Below, in pieces: positions 39,723 through 50,165 of a stretch of DNA of 64,000 nt. The position numbers were made by a program, and so were the translations under genes. Each line of letters begins with the position of its first letter. Within the stretch, counting starts at the first letter, position 1. Under the pieces are notes generated by a model that saw nothing but the letters and a program-made list of their open reading frames with translations, was not told where the DNA came from and did no database searches. Source of the stretch: Athripsodes cinereus (taxonomy: Eukaryota > Arthropoda > Insecta > Trichoptera > Leptoceridae); assembly GCA_947579605.1 (NCBI GenBank), contig OX388314.1, forward strand, positions 930,001 through 994,000. Reading direction: 5' to 3'.

Positions 39723-41446
39723 CAGTGGGTGGCCAAATTATTAGGGACAGTGTAAAATTTTTGTAGTTTCTAGTTTTGCTGAATTATTTGAGCAAAAAAT
39801 ATAAACTTATATAAGGTTTTCTTATTTAATTTTACTGCTGGTGTCACTATTATCATTTTTGATAAGTGAAAATACTGCTACTCTATGTAATTTTCGAAAT
39901 AAGTAAGATCAATCCTTATTCGGTCGTCGCTTGCTAAAAACATGTTAAAAACAACTCATGTTATGAAGGCATATAAAACATTTTTAAATTGATTTTCCTG
40001 ATGTTTTTTGTGAGTAAGTAATTAAAAAGTACATAATGTTTCTTGTTTAGTCAATTTTAGATATATTTATTGGTGGATTTATATTTTTTGAACATTGCAT
40101 GTGATAATAACCTCAAAATTATCTCGATTTTGCATGGGCAAGTCTTCAGACACGTTTCCAAGAAAATGCAGGGAAATGCAAACATGTTATTATACTCTAC
40201 ACATTCCTAGAGACATATAGCAGATCTAACAGGAATTAAAAAGTCAGAAATCACCAGAATCAAATTAAAAATGGCTCAAACCATGCCCTTGGAAGTAGCC
40301 GTATCAGCAAATACGGGTAAAAAAGAATAATTACTCCCCGTACCGATAGGAAAATCAGGGATATATGCTTCCAAAATTGGAAAATGAGTATGACCTGTCT
40401 GACTGCGATGATCAAGGATGAAGAATCTGCATTTTTCTATAAGACAGTCAGAAGACGGTTGGCCGAAGACAACTTGATTGTTTGTAGGCCAATACAAAAA
40501 ATCATGCCTTATCAAAATAATGAAATAAACGGCTGCAATGGTCCAATCAACACCGGAATATGAGGGTTGCAGATAAGAATCGAGTTAACACTACTTTCTT
40601 AGTACTGTTAAGTTTGAGAATAGCATATTTTTGAAGTTTTTGTAATATTTTACTGCTGTGCTTCTCCGACAACAATTTTCCAGATTTTGGTCGATAAAAC
40701 TTAATTTGCTTGACGACGTCCTAGGGAGCAGGTTCCACCCTGACTGTCTTGTGGAAAGAGTCAAATCAATGGTTAGTGTCATGGCATGGTTTGTTATTTC
40801 AGCCAAGGACATGGGATGCCTTTACATCGTGAAATGGACGATGAGACAGGATCAGTATAAGCGATTACTTGAAACTCAACTGCTTCTACAATTTGAAGAA
40901 TGGTTCGGTGGTCACGATGAGTAAGCCAATTCGGCACCGTATCATAAAGGCAAGAGTATCACTGCATTCCTGGAAGTAAAAAAGATAACTATTTTGCCCT
41001 GACTGGGCAACTCACCTGGCATGAACCCTACAGAAAATATGTGGGAACCCCTTAAATGGAAGTTGCCAAAGAAGTGGTCAAAACCAATCGCCAGCTGGTT
41101 GAAACTCTGATCAAAGAATGCCATCACAATACGAAGCTTCAACAGAATGCAAAAATCTGCATAGACAGCATGCTTTGACGTATAGAAGCTCTAATTGCAG
41201 CAAAAAGTGGCATCGCAAAATACTAGGATTAATTCGATTAGATGGTAGTTATTGTTTATATATTTTTTTACATAAAAAATAAATAGTTTCAATTGTGTGA
41301 CTTGTTGTTTTTATGATCTCAACAGTTTATACTTTTAAATAAAAAATACCTTCGTTGGCTACAACCACATATTTGATCAAAAACTTCAATCAAACTGGAA
41401 AATACAAGAAATTTTGTACTGTCCCTAATAATTTGGCCACCCACTG
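39723..41446 (+). mobile_element. Tc1-like transposon, inactive
   Basis: The terminal inverted repeats start CAGTGGGTGGCCAAATTATT and continue AGGGACAGT at both ends. A TA dinucleotide flanks each side (39721-39722 and 41447-41448), as expected for Tc1/mariner. The element is 1724 bp long, normal for the family. Confidence 0.9.
40141..41180 (+). pseudogene. Tc1-like transposase relic
   Basis: Scattered plus-strand pieces of a DD34E transposase are present: an N-terminal part near 40350-40510 (YKTVRRRLAEDNLIV), a middle part (RFHPDCLVERVK.. near 40730, then MAWFVISAKDMG), and the end (LPKKW.. after the PGNSPGMNPTENMW motif near 41010-41050). The last contains the P.LNP.EN.W signature with the third acidic residue. 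In active copies the enzyme cuts and rejoins the transposon ends. Several stops and frameshifts make this copy dead. The segment around 40510-40700 is not coding-like and may be an insertion or heavy decay. Confidence 0.85.
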
Positions 41447-41605
41447 TACCTACTTCAGATTGCATTCACGCAATTCTCAGCCAATACACACAAGTGTATA
41501 TATAGTACATGGGTTATGTATATTATTATGTAGTTACGTTATATTGTATCATTATAGAGAGACAAAAGATGGGTTGTAATTGACCGTTTGACAGCAGTTT
41601 GAGTG

Positions 41606-42636
41606 TCATAAAAAATATCTACAATGTGACCATAATGTATTCGCTGTACTATGGAGACGGGGGATGATGCTATGTTGGAAGTGGTTGGTTTTAGTTCTAG
41701 GAATAGAGAATAGTGTGGATTGTCTTAAGGGTCTACTTTGAACATGATATTTTATATTTTCAACCAGGGCCGTACTGTCTATTAAATTATTTATTATTTT
41801 ATGTAGCAACAACATGTCATTGATGTTTCTTCTATCAGCGAGCGTTAACATGTTCAACAATGGTAATTAATAATTATAATTAATATCTTCTATCGGTATA
41901 CCTAGTTTGTAATTAATCAGCCTCAAGAATTTGTGTTGAACACGTTCTATGGTTTTCACATGTACTGCGTAATGTGGAGACCATATCGGCGTTACATATT
42001 CCAGTTGGCTTCGGACCAATGCACAATACAAGGTTACCAGACAGTTGATAGATTTAAAATCTTTGCATATTCTGCTTATGAACCCCAACATCTTCAAGGC
42101 CTTATCTGCAATCATGGTAATGTGGGGAATGAAACTCAATTTTTCATCAAATATTACTCCGAGATCTCGGATCTGACTCACAGATTCAAGATTTTTTCCG
42201 TTTAGAGAATATTGATGTTTTATTGGATTTTTAGTCCTAAAATATCTAATGACTTTACATTTTTCCATATTTAAATGTAGTTCATTTACCTCACACCACG
42301 ATTGCAGCAGGTTGACATTATTTTGCAGTACATCACAATCTGTTACATTCTTTATAACCCTGTAAAGTTTGAGGTCATCAGCAAATAACAATACCTTAAC
42401 ATCCATGAATGTTGTTGCTATATCATTTATAAATATGGTAAACAGTAAGGGACCCAAGTGTGAACCTTGCGGTACTCCACTTGAAGCCAAAAATGCTTCG
42501 GAAACTGATGATTCAATTTTCACTCTCAATCTTCTATTTATAAGATATGACTCTATCCACGTTAACATCTTTCCTTCTACTCCTATCAGTTTTAACTTAT
42601 CCAACAGCACTTTATGTGAGACTTTGTCAAATGCCT
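41606..42636 (-). pseudogene. Jockey/CR1-type LINE reverse transcriptase, 5'-truncated
   Basis: On the minus strand the sequence starts at AFDKVSHKVLLDKL and continues with GVPQGSHLGPLLFTIFINDI, the catalytic FADDLKLYR, IRDLGVIFDEKLSF, LVRSQLEYVTPIWSPHY and RVQHKFLRLINYKLG. After a frame change near 41865 it continues with LADRRNINDMLLLHKIINN to about 41606. The endonuclease and first part of the reverse transcriptase are absent, so this is a typical 5'-truncated copy with one frameshift. Confidence 0.88.
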
Positions 42637-43323
42637 AATGTTTGTAGATAGGTACTTATTGTTTCAACTGTTTGATCCACACAGAATAAATGAATTAAAA
42701 TAAAAAAACCTACCATGGGTATCCCATGTTAGATACTTCCGAATGTAGTTAGATAGAATTTCATATATCATGAACTAGGTATGGTTCTATTATCAATTAA
42801 ATTTACAATGTAATCCTTGTAATATTTCATTGGACAAATGCTATTAAATTGTATACGACAAGAATACACCATAATTACGACTAACTTTGCAATTGTTTTG
42901 ACAACCGCCATCACTCAAACGTCAAGTAACTGTCAGAGCGATAATCACCCTACTATGATTTCGGTTGTTCGGTTGTCACCCGATGACGTGCCTGAACACG
43001 ACAGTGCGAGTCGTCGGGTGACTCGCTCCGGCTTCGTGAACGATCGGAGCGTCGTCGAGTGATATATATTAATAATGTCTTGTATTTTGTTGTTTTTATT
43101 TTGTTAATTGACTCACAAAAAGCCAAAAAAAAAACAAAAAACTCTTCTGATTTTGATAATTTCTACGAGAAACATTAAAAAACGCCAAAAATCGAACAAA
43201 TTATCGATATGCGAAATTCTGACAAGCAAAAGACACGTCCATCGCACGAGAATATTACCGCTCGACCTTGCTATTCTTCTTAGGCTTAGTTCAAATCGCG
43301 CGTCTAGAAACCCTTATATTTAT
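42637..43323. other. No gene recognised
   Basis: Contains a GC-richer patch at 42950-43062 with 'gtcacccgatgacg' facing 'cgtcgggtgac' (a stem of about 10 bp). Otherwise nothing recognisable. Confidence 0.4.
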
Positions 43324-43640
43324 CTAACAATCATTCACGCTCATGTCAAAAAAAAATATTCTCTTAAAATATATCGACTTTCGACGGATTGTTATTTTCC
43401 ACGTGATATAATAATTATATATATACGTATCTAAAATTAATCTGAAAATTCATAAATAAATTCATTTTGTAATATTGTAACCAATGTACAGTGAAGAATA
43501 AAATAAATAAATTGTATGTGAGGTGAGTTCGATTGCCTAGAATTATATTAATCTTTTACTGAGAAATATAAATATTAAAAAATAAAAGCGAAAGTTAATT
43601 AGAAGAATGATAAGATTTATAAATTTAATAAAAAAATCGG
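43324..43640 (+). repeat. Uninterrupted copy of the ~315-bp repeat
   Basis: It begins 'aacaatcattcacgctcatg' and ends 'tttataaatttaataaaaaaa'. It matches 13970-14055 plus 21937-22163 without the LTR retrotransposon and without the MITE at 22164, so it is the empty-site reference for both insertions. It is non-coding and its own class is unknown. Confidence 0.88.
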
Positions 43641-43863
43641 TCAATATATACTTTAGGTGTGCCGAGGTCACGGTACTGCAGCACTCTAGCGATGGATAGA
43701 ATATAATTGTAACTCTTTCGTTTCACCTTCAAAAGGTTTTTATTTTATAAGCTATCTTATAATTTTTTAATTATATTTCTCTATGTCCACGACTACCAAC
43801 ATAACAGTAATAATAATAATAATTAAATTGAATATTAAGAACATAGACAATAATATTGATTAA

Positions 43864-43946
43864 ACCATAGATTTTTATATGGTTTTGTATGGAATTCTGT
43901 GGATTAAACACAGAATTCCATGGTATTATATATAAAAATCTATGTG
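43864..43946. repeat. 83-bp hairpin
   Basis: Arms 43864-43901 and 43909-43946 share 'ca.atagatttttatat' and 'atggaattctgtg' as inverted repeats around a 7-base loop. It could fold as a long hairpin RNA or be a tiny foldback element. Confidence 0.75.
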
Positions 43947-44341
43947 ATTAAATAAAGAACTATTTTTTTTATTTAATACATTTGATGAAATGTATTTTTT
44001 CGTCTTTTTAACAATTATTTTCAAATTAAATCTTTTTTAGATTATAATATAGCGTCAAAAACACTTGTTAGCCTGAAAGTGGAGTTATCTATTAACATAG
44101 GTACCTAGTTAACTATCTTTTTAAGAGAACTTGTTCGCGGTTTTATATAGGTACTACCAACCTACTTCGCCTTCAAAGCACAAGCATGCTGCTTGCTGTG
44201 AGGGTGTCTGTGGTTTTATTTAAAATCCAGATTCTTCATTCCTTTTATATAAGAGAATTATAATGCATACCTGTAAAATAAAAATGTAATGAAAACGATG
44301 CAATTCAAGCCGGCATATTTATTTATTTATACATTAAACAT

Positions 44342-44498
44342 TTATACATTGGCTTTCCTGGCTCCAGAACATTCAGGAGTGGACCGGGATGAGAGGTGTG
44401 GAGGAGCTGTTTCGTGCTGTCCGGAACAGGAAGGATTTCTCCCAAGTGGTCGTCAACGTCGGGGGGACCCGATAGGACACTTAAAGAAGAAGAAGAAG
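44342..44498 (+). mobile_element. Truncated LINE with 13-bp target duplication
   Basis: A 157-bp insert flanked by a perfect duplication ATACATTAAACAT (44329-44341 and 44499-44511). It encodes a short LINE end (GVEELFRAVRNRKDFSQVVV..) and finishes in (GAA)n. The C-terminal 'RNRKDFSQ' region and microsatellite tail suggest an RTE-like parent. Confidence 0.75.
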
Positions 44499-44641
44499 AT
44501 ACATTAAACATAGACTTTCGCCTTTTATGATATGTAAACGATTAACATAATTTTTGGATTTTCTTCATTACAAATTTATTGTATTCCAAATAAAATATTA
44601 AAAACAAATATTTCATTTTAATCGGTTTACTTTTAATTTTG

Positions 44642-44705
44642 TAACCGGGTTAGTTGTAAGACATTGCATTCTAGCGATACAAACTCGCCCTCTGTACATT
44701 GATCC
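44642..44705 (+). repeat. Retroposon 3' tail fragment
   Basis: 'gggttagttgtaagacattgc' followed by 'tagcgatacaaactcgccctctgtacattg', same family as 3720-3845. It breaks off where the next element begins. Confidence 0.6.
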
Positions 44706-44739
44706 AGAAGATTTCACGTCTATCGATCCGGAAGCATAC

Positions 44740-45240
44740 GCAACACCGGAATCCGAGAGTCCATCCAAGAGCAGCGGTTGCACCTTAATGTGTCCATCAT
44801 GAAAATCGATCGAGACACCTTGCCGTTCACGGCAAGCGGTACTTCGGCACCATCGAGGACTATTTGCTAAAATAACTGCTCCTGGTCGGAAACCAATGGA
44901 ATCTCCCTAACCACCACGACCGCGGTTCCACTAGACATTGTAATTCGTCACCTGTGCTATCCTGCCGATTGCTTGTCAAGGGTGTTGTGTGATGATAAAC
45001 CCTGTGTGGGGACCTTTCTGGATTCCCCGTATTATTTCCTGGTGATGTAAGTGATTTTTGTGCTAAATGGTGCCCACCGGGCGCCATCGTGTTGTTACAG
45101 AAGTGTCTCATAGGCCGCCTGACTTTTGTCGTTCAACGATGTTGTGCGGCGAAAGCGATTCTGTGCGGGTGCTACACTGGATGCCCTTGTATAATTTCGG
45201 AGAATTGTTTTCTTTCTTATACTGGTGTGCAGTCAGCAGT
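44740..45240 (-). pseudogene. R1-type LINE endonuclease fragment
   Basis: The plus-strand sequence 'cgttcacggcaagcggtacttcgg' through 'ctgctcctggtcggaaaccaatgg' (44820-44905) is the reverse complement of the endonuclease coding region at 47465-47545. On the minus strand it gives DGAEVPLAVNGK. The rest of the interval is GC-richer than its surroundings and probably the same element. It is in opposite orientation to the R1 cluster that follows. Confidence 0.65.
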
Positions 45241-45271
45241 GCTCTACTAACCTTAGCACAAAAAACTTAAA

Positions 45272-45970
45272 CAGATCGAATTGTTCAAGTTATTATCAGC
45301 TGACAGACACTCTGGGTGTAATATATGCAAGAAAAAAATACTATTTTTTGTGAAGTGTTAACTAAATAATGCGATGAACCCCAAATCATCTGGAGACGAG
45401 GCGACCGAAGCCCGCGTGGTTTTCACGCCCTGTCGGTTCCGGGAAGCAGGTTAAAGAGTTTGGTGCCTGTGGTTCAGATGCCGACATTGAGGGATCCGTG
45501 GCGAATCGTTAGGGGAATAAGTGTGCGAGACAGGCCTCTGCTGATTCGGCAGAAGATCCTGTTACTGCACCTGATGGAACGGGTATGCCTAGATCGCTTT
45601 ACTTGCCTGGATCGTTTTTGGCCGTTGCTGGGACGCCACAGTTGGCTGTCGAGCAGTATGTATGGATGTAGAGGATTGAATGGATTTAGATGGTAGGTTT
45701 ACTGTTTTTTATGCTGTGGTTTCAGGAATGTGCCGCTGGAGGTGCTTACCACGACGGAAAGATCGAAGACGCGGCTATTGCAGAAGATGTGGTATACCTA
45801 CTCTTCCGACACCTTTGGTGGTGTCAAGAAAGACAAAATAATATATAAAAAATTGTTGTTGCTAAAAAGTAAGGCTCCTGTTGTGGTGATCATGCCTAAT
45901 TACCAAGAAGGTGATTCATCTAAAAAGAAGGTGCTTCATCTAAAAAGACTGAGAGAAAAGAGATTCTGGA
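45272..45970 (+). pseudogene. R1-type LINE 5' end, copy A
   Basis: This starts with 'gaattgttcaagttattatc' and a 5' leader, then an ORF1-like reading from ATG 45374 (MNPKSSGDEATEARV). It is interrupted by frameshifts but follows the sequence of the next copy (46000-46740) over its length, including 'agaagat.ctgtt.ctg' and 'gacacctttggtggtgtcaa'. It ends where the next 5' end begins, so only the 5' part of this copy remains. Confidence 0.7.
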
Positions 45971-45974
45971 CTCA

Positions 45975-46740
45975 GGATTCGAATAGAACTGTTCACGTTA
46001 TCATCGACTGACAGACAATCTCAGTGTTATATTTGCATGAAAAAATTTGTGTTTTGGTGAAGTTTTAATTTAATAGCGCGATGAACCCTGAGCCACCTGG
46101 AGACGAGGCGACCGCAGCCCGCGTGTTTTTACGCCACTTCGTTCACTTCCTCGTACGCCTCTTTCTGGGAAGCATGTTAAAGAGACTGGTGCCTGTGGTT
46201 CGGATGCCGACACTGAGGGATCCGTGATACATCGTAAGGGGAAAAAGTGTGTGAGACAGGCCTCTGCTACTTCAGCAGAAGATTCTGTTGCTGTGCCTGA
46301 TGGTGTACCTAGATCGCATTATTTGCTTGGTTCGTTGTTGGCCGTTGCGGGGAAGCCACGGTTAGCTGGAGCAGTACGTATGGATGAAGAGGACTGTATG
46401 GACTCGGATGGATCTGTGTTTTCTGTTGCGGCATCGGAGGAGCTGCCATCAAGGGATGCGCCGTCAGAGGAGCTAACTTACTTAAAGATCTAAGAAGGAG
46501 CTTCGGGTGGCGGATAGTCCTACCTCAACTGCTATTGCGGATGTTGATTCCTCTGACACCTTTGGTGGTGTCAAAGAGGACAAAATTATTTATAAGAAAA
46601 TTGTCGTTAGTTGCAGACTTACTTTGGACCAGAAGGTCGAGTTGAGGGGCCAGGTTGCCGAGATGGGTGACCTCCTTTCGGGGAGCTATGTACTTTCGGA
46701 AGCACGTGTAATCAATCATCTCCAATCAAGAAGGAAATAA
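45975..46740 (+). pseudogene. R1-type LINE 5' end and ORF1, copy B
   Basis: It has the same leader and ORF1 start (ATG 46081, MNPEPPGDEATAARV) as copy A. Later parts read DGSVFSVAASEELPSRDAPS and then CRLTLDQKVELRGQVAEMGD, a hydrophilic, acidic Gag-like ORF1. No zinc knuckle survives. Frames are broken. The ORF2 that follows at 47290 probably belongs to this copy. Confidence 0.7.
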
Positions 46741-46785
46741 AGGAATGGGACAGAAAATTGGAGCAGAAAGGAAAACATCAAATGA

Positions 46786-47193
46786 TTAAACCCCATGAAA
46801 CCCCGAAGTTATCAGGGATCTTTTACTAGTGTCAATGAAACGCCCTAAGGATGTTGTATCAAATATATCTATATTATTAAAAAAAAAGTTGAAATTGTTA
46901 CATGCTCGGTGTATGAATGAGCTCTGCAGATAGTTGGTCGAGCAAGAAGGTTGTTTAAATGTCAATGTGGTTCTTGTCCGTCTTGTAGGGCAGTTAAAGT
47001 AAAGTCTGTTTAATAAGTCAGCAGAGTCAACAATGTCGTTCACAATTTTGTATAAAAATTTCATGTCAGCCATAGAACGTCCATTTTCTAAAGTCATTAT
47101 TTTGTGATATTGAGCAGAAAGACGGTAATTGTCAAATGCAACACGACATCTGTAATTAAGAGTCCTAAGAAAATTTGTTCTGGATTTTCTCAA
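46786..47193 (-). pseudogene. Jockey/CR1-type LINE C-terminal fragment
   Basis: A minus-strand frame reads NFLRTLNYRCRVAFDNYR and then MADMKFLYKIVNDIVDSADL, followed by a basic segment. It resembles the end of the LINE at 41606-42636 (LADRRNINDMLLLHKIINN). It lies between ORF1 and ORF2 of R1 copy B, so it is an insertion there. Confidence 0.65.
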
Positions 47194-47501
47194 TTCTTTC
47201 AGTGTATGTTATGTATTGAGGGTTTCAAACAACCGTGGCGGTGTACTCTAAACAGCTTCTAACATATGTACAAAAAAGTAATTTATCCTTACTGACGTGA
47301 ATGGCTTGGAGACTCTCAAAATAAATCCAAATTGCCTAAAGGATCCCTTCAGTATTATGATGGCTAGTGAGGCTGCCGTCGTGCTGGGTCAGAGCAATCT
47401 AGGGCGAGGTCGTGCATCGGCTATTGATTTGGTTAGGTCTATGCAGCGAAGGGCGATTCCGTTGGTTTTTGTCCAGGAGCAATTGTTCTCGCGAGTGATC
47501 C

Positions 47502-47627
47502 TCGATGGAGCTGACGTGCCGCTTGCCGTGATCGGCAAGCGGCCTCGTCTCATGGCGGGTTTCTTGGTAGATACCAGTAAGGTGCAGCCGCTGCTTTTGG
47601 ATGGGCTATCGGATGAGTACCGATGTT
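47502..47627 (+). repeat. 126-bp direct repeat flanking a LINE insertion (left)
   Basis: It begins TCGATGGAGCTGACGTGCCG and ends GAGTACCGATGTT. It is repeated at 49729-49854 with one mismatch (gcggg/gtggg). Both copies are R1 endonuclease sequence. The insertion between them starts in a T run. Confidence 0.92.
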
Positions 47628-48096
47628 TTTTTTTTCCTTTAAAGGTCAAGAGACCTTACATCCCTTGTATCATTGCGACCATATCAGATCTATTGTGACA
47701 TCCTTCTGTGTCATATCTCACTCTCAAGACCTAGGTGCGTCATGTAGCTCACTATTTGTCTCGGTGTGAGAAGTCTCACTTTCTCAAAGTCCAGCAGTGG
47801 ACCTCCGAGGATGTGACTTCGGTTGCGAGCGAGTGCGTCACAGTTACAGAGGATGTGGATGGGCGTTTCATTATCCTCTGAACAAAATCTGCAGATGGGG
47901 TGTCTGACAATCCAATTTTCGTCATATGCTTCCTTAGTCTGCAGTGTCCTGTCAAGGTCCTGGTTAGAATCCTTATTTGATTTTTATTAAGTTTTAGAAC
48001 TTCTGTGGTGAATTTACGCGAGTACCCTGTCATCAGTTCCTTCGCGTGCTTCAACCCTATGCTGTTGGACCAAATTTCATGGCTTTGATCCATGGC

Positions 48097-48669
48097 TCAG
48101 TTTTTTAGGATAAGCCTGATAGTGCTAGACGGTAATCCGCATATAGGCTCAGGACCTATTGGTAGTCTCTCAGCGCCAGTTCTAGCAAGTTCATCGGCAG
48201 CTTTGTTGCCTATGACTCCATAATGCCCCGGTACCCAAACCAGCCTTACGGCGTTATTCCCGCCCTGGTGATTTAGAACCTGTATACATTCAAAGGTTAG
48301 TTTAGATCTCACCTCTACGGAACGTAGGGCTTTAAGCGCCGCTTGGCTATCCGAAAGGATATAGATCTTTTTGTTGTGGTATGATCGGTGAAGGTTCATA
48401 TGAGCACACTCCAAAATGGCGCTCATTTCTGCCTGGAAGACAGTGGCGTATTCTCCTAAGCAAACTGATTTGCTCAATTTAGGTTGGGCGCCAAAGATTC
48501 CAGACCCTGCCCGACCGTCTTTTTTGGATCCATCTGTATACCATATGATGTCGCCATCTCGAAAGGAGTAGGGATCATTTTCTCGCCAGGTCTCTCTTTC
48601 AAGTATTTCTACTGTGTAATGTTTAACAAAGCTGTAAGCCACATTCATGGTATCTGAAGGCATATCCAC
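48097..48669 (-). pseudogene. LINE RNase H domain
   Basis: A clean minus-strand frame encodes a complete ribonuclease H fold with the catalytic acids: YTDGSK (D), FQAEMSAI (E), SDSQAALKAL (D) and GNKAADELA (D), plus the GH in WVPGHYGV. It belongs to the LINE insertion, where it would remove the RNA template during reverse transcription. It is separated from its reverse transcriptase by the nested tail. Confidence 0.85.
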
Positions 48670-48699
48670 GATGGGAGCTTTGTTGAGGTCTGAATATAA

Positions 48700-48701
<2 letters not shown>

Positions 48702-48752
<51 letters not shown>
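48702..48752 (-). repeat. 51-base poly(A) tail (poly-T on plus strand)
   Basis: An uninterrupted run of 51 T. On the minus strand it follows a LINE stop codon and a 150-base untranslated region, so it is the poly(A) tail of a retroposed transcript. Such long perfect tails shorten quickly, which suggests recent insertion. Confidence 0.85.
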
Positions 48753-48755
<3 letters not shown>

Positions 48756-49728
48756 TCATATAATACACATTAAATACAATTATAAAGTCGCGCCAAATCC
48801 ATAACAAGATTTGTCGGCGCGTTCATTTTCATAATAACAATATATACATAAATAATTTAAACCTAACCAAAAGCAGCAAAACATTTACTTAATAACTATA
48901 GTACAATTTCAATTATATACAAATCCACATTTCAGCAGCCATTCCTTGACAAGTCTTTTTGTTGCAATCTTGCTACCACATTTCTTAATAGATGTCGGCA
49001 TCATATTAAGCAATTTAGGCACATTATATTTGTGGCACAATCCTCTCATTATGCTGGAGCACCAATTGTTCTTGCCTCCCTTTGCCGCCCGTAGCAATGC
49101 TATGCGAGCCTCTTTTTGCACATGCACGTGCAATGGGCTCAGACACAACATCGCCTCTAAGGCAGTTGTGGGTGTTGAAGACATAGCGCCCGTTGTGAGA
49201 AGACATGCAAGTCTCTGAATCTTATTCAGGACATTTATGCATGTCTTCTGCTGGGTTTTCTTGTGCCATACCACACAGCCGTAGGTGACCATTGGTCTAA
49301 CCATAGCTGTGTAGAGCCAGAGGGCTTGCCTCGGTTGAAGGCCCCATTTCAACCCAGCTATTCTAAAGCTCGTACCTAGAGCTATCTTTGCTTTCTTGGT
49401 GATGTGTTCCAAGTGTGGGTTCCATGTAAGCCGTTGATCCAGGATAATACCCAAATACTTAACTTCCTTGGAAAATATTATAGTCTCGCCGAAGAGAGTT
49501 GGTGCCTTAAGTCCACCCAGCTTCCTTTTGTTGGTAAATGCGACTATAACAGTCTTGTTGGCGTTCACTGAAAGACCGTAGTCTTTACACCAGGTTTCTA
49601 CCAATTTTAGAGCCTTTTGCATTTGTCTGGATACGGTGCTTTGGAATTTTCCTACAACCGTAATTACCAGATCATCTGCATAGCCCTGCGTGTTGAAATA
49701 AGCATTGTTTAGCTTCCATAAGAGACTG

Positions 49729-49854
49729 TCGATGGAGCTGACGTGCCGCTTGCCGTGATCGGCAAGCGGCCTCGTCTCATGGTGGGTTTCTTGGTAGATA
49801 CCAGTAAGGTGCAGCCGCTGCTTTTGGATGGGCTATCGGATGAGTACCGATGTT
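49729..49854 (+). repeat. 126-bp direct repeat flanking a LINE insertion (right)
   Basis: Same as 47502-47627 with one mismatch. Coding context continues at its 3' side (YRCCICLRINGRE). Confidence 0.92.
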
Positions 49855-49918
49855 GCATCTGCCTCAGAATCAATGGCCGAGAGATTTTCCTTATATTTGT
49901 TTATTTCAGGTACTCTGA

Positions 49919-49977
49919 CAACGTGGGACCACACCTGCGGGGCCTAAGGCAAGCCCTGCTGGTGTGGTCCCACGTTG
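49919..49977. repeat. 17-bp perfect inverted repeat
   Basis: CAACGTGGGACCACACC (49919-49935) and its exact reverse complement (49961-49977) flank a 25-base GC-rich loop within the R1 endonuclease region. Confidence 0.85.
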
Positions 49978-49992
49978 ATTGATTGATGTTAA

Positions 49993-50165
49993 TTTTTTTT
50001 TTTAAAGGGCAGCGCCCGCCACATACCTCGTGCCGTACCTGGAGATATGTTTCTCCATAACGACACACACACATGCACAAACAGGATTTAAGGTCGCATT
50101 AAAGCGAGAAATGCTGCTCCGAGGGAGCACTCTAGATTTAGTGGCCACACACCAAAAATGATGGT
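49993..50165 (-). mobile_element. SINE-like unit with poly(A), copy 1
   Basis: On the minus strand it begins ACCATCATTTTTGGTGTGTGG and ends GCCGGGCGCTGCCC-like sequence followed by a T/A run (plus 49993-50003). It is the reverse complement of 53216-53378 at over 95 percent identity. It splits the R1 endonuclease just before DYNARSPLW. No ORF and no clear tRNA-type A/B box. Confidence 0.8.

Larger units (their letters stand above)
47628..49728 (-). mobile_element. LINE insertion (RNase H type) with a nested polyadenylated tail
   Basis: The insertion reads on the minus strand. From 49728 downward it has a reverse-transcriptase segment with the catalytic box GYADDLVI, then VKYLGIILDQRLTWNPHLEH, LYTAMVRPMVTYGCVVWHKK and QKEARIALLRAAKGG. 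From 48669 downward it has an RNase H domain (48097-48669: IIWYTDGSKKDGRAGSG, FQAEMSAILECA, ILSDSQAALKAL, LVWVPGHYGVIGNKAADELA) and a C-terminal Cys-rich region, ending in a short T run at 47628. Between the two parts (about 48702-49060) lies a different 3' end: a frame ending LLKCGFVYN-stop, an untranslated part and 51 A (T run 48702-48752). So a second LINE tail seems to have inserted between the RT and RNase H of an I/LOA-type element. Confidence 0.75.

Noticed and set aside
44860..45270. Two overlapping host-like open frames in GC-richer DNA
   Set aside because: The adjacent sequence matches the R1-type endonuclease in reverse orientation, so the GC-rich patch is most likely LINE sequence.
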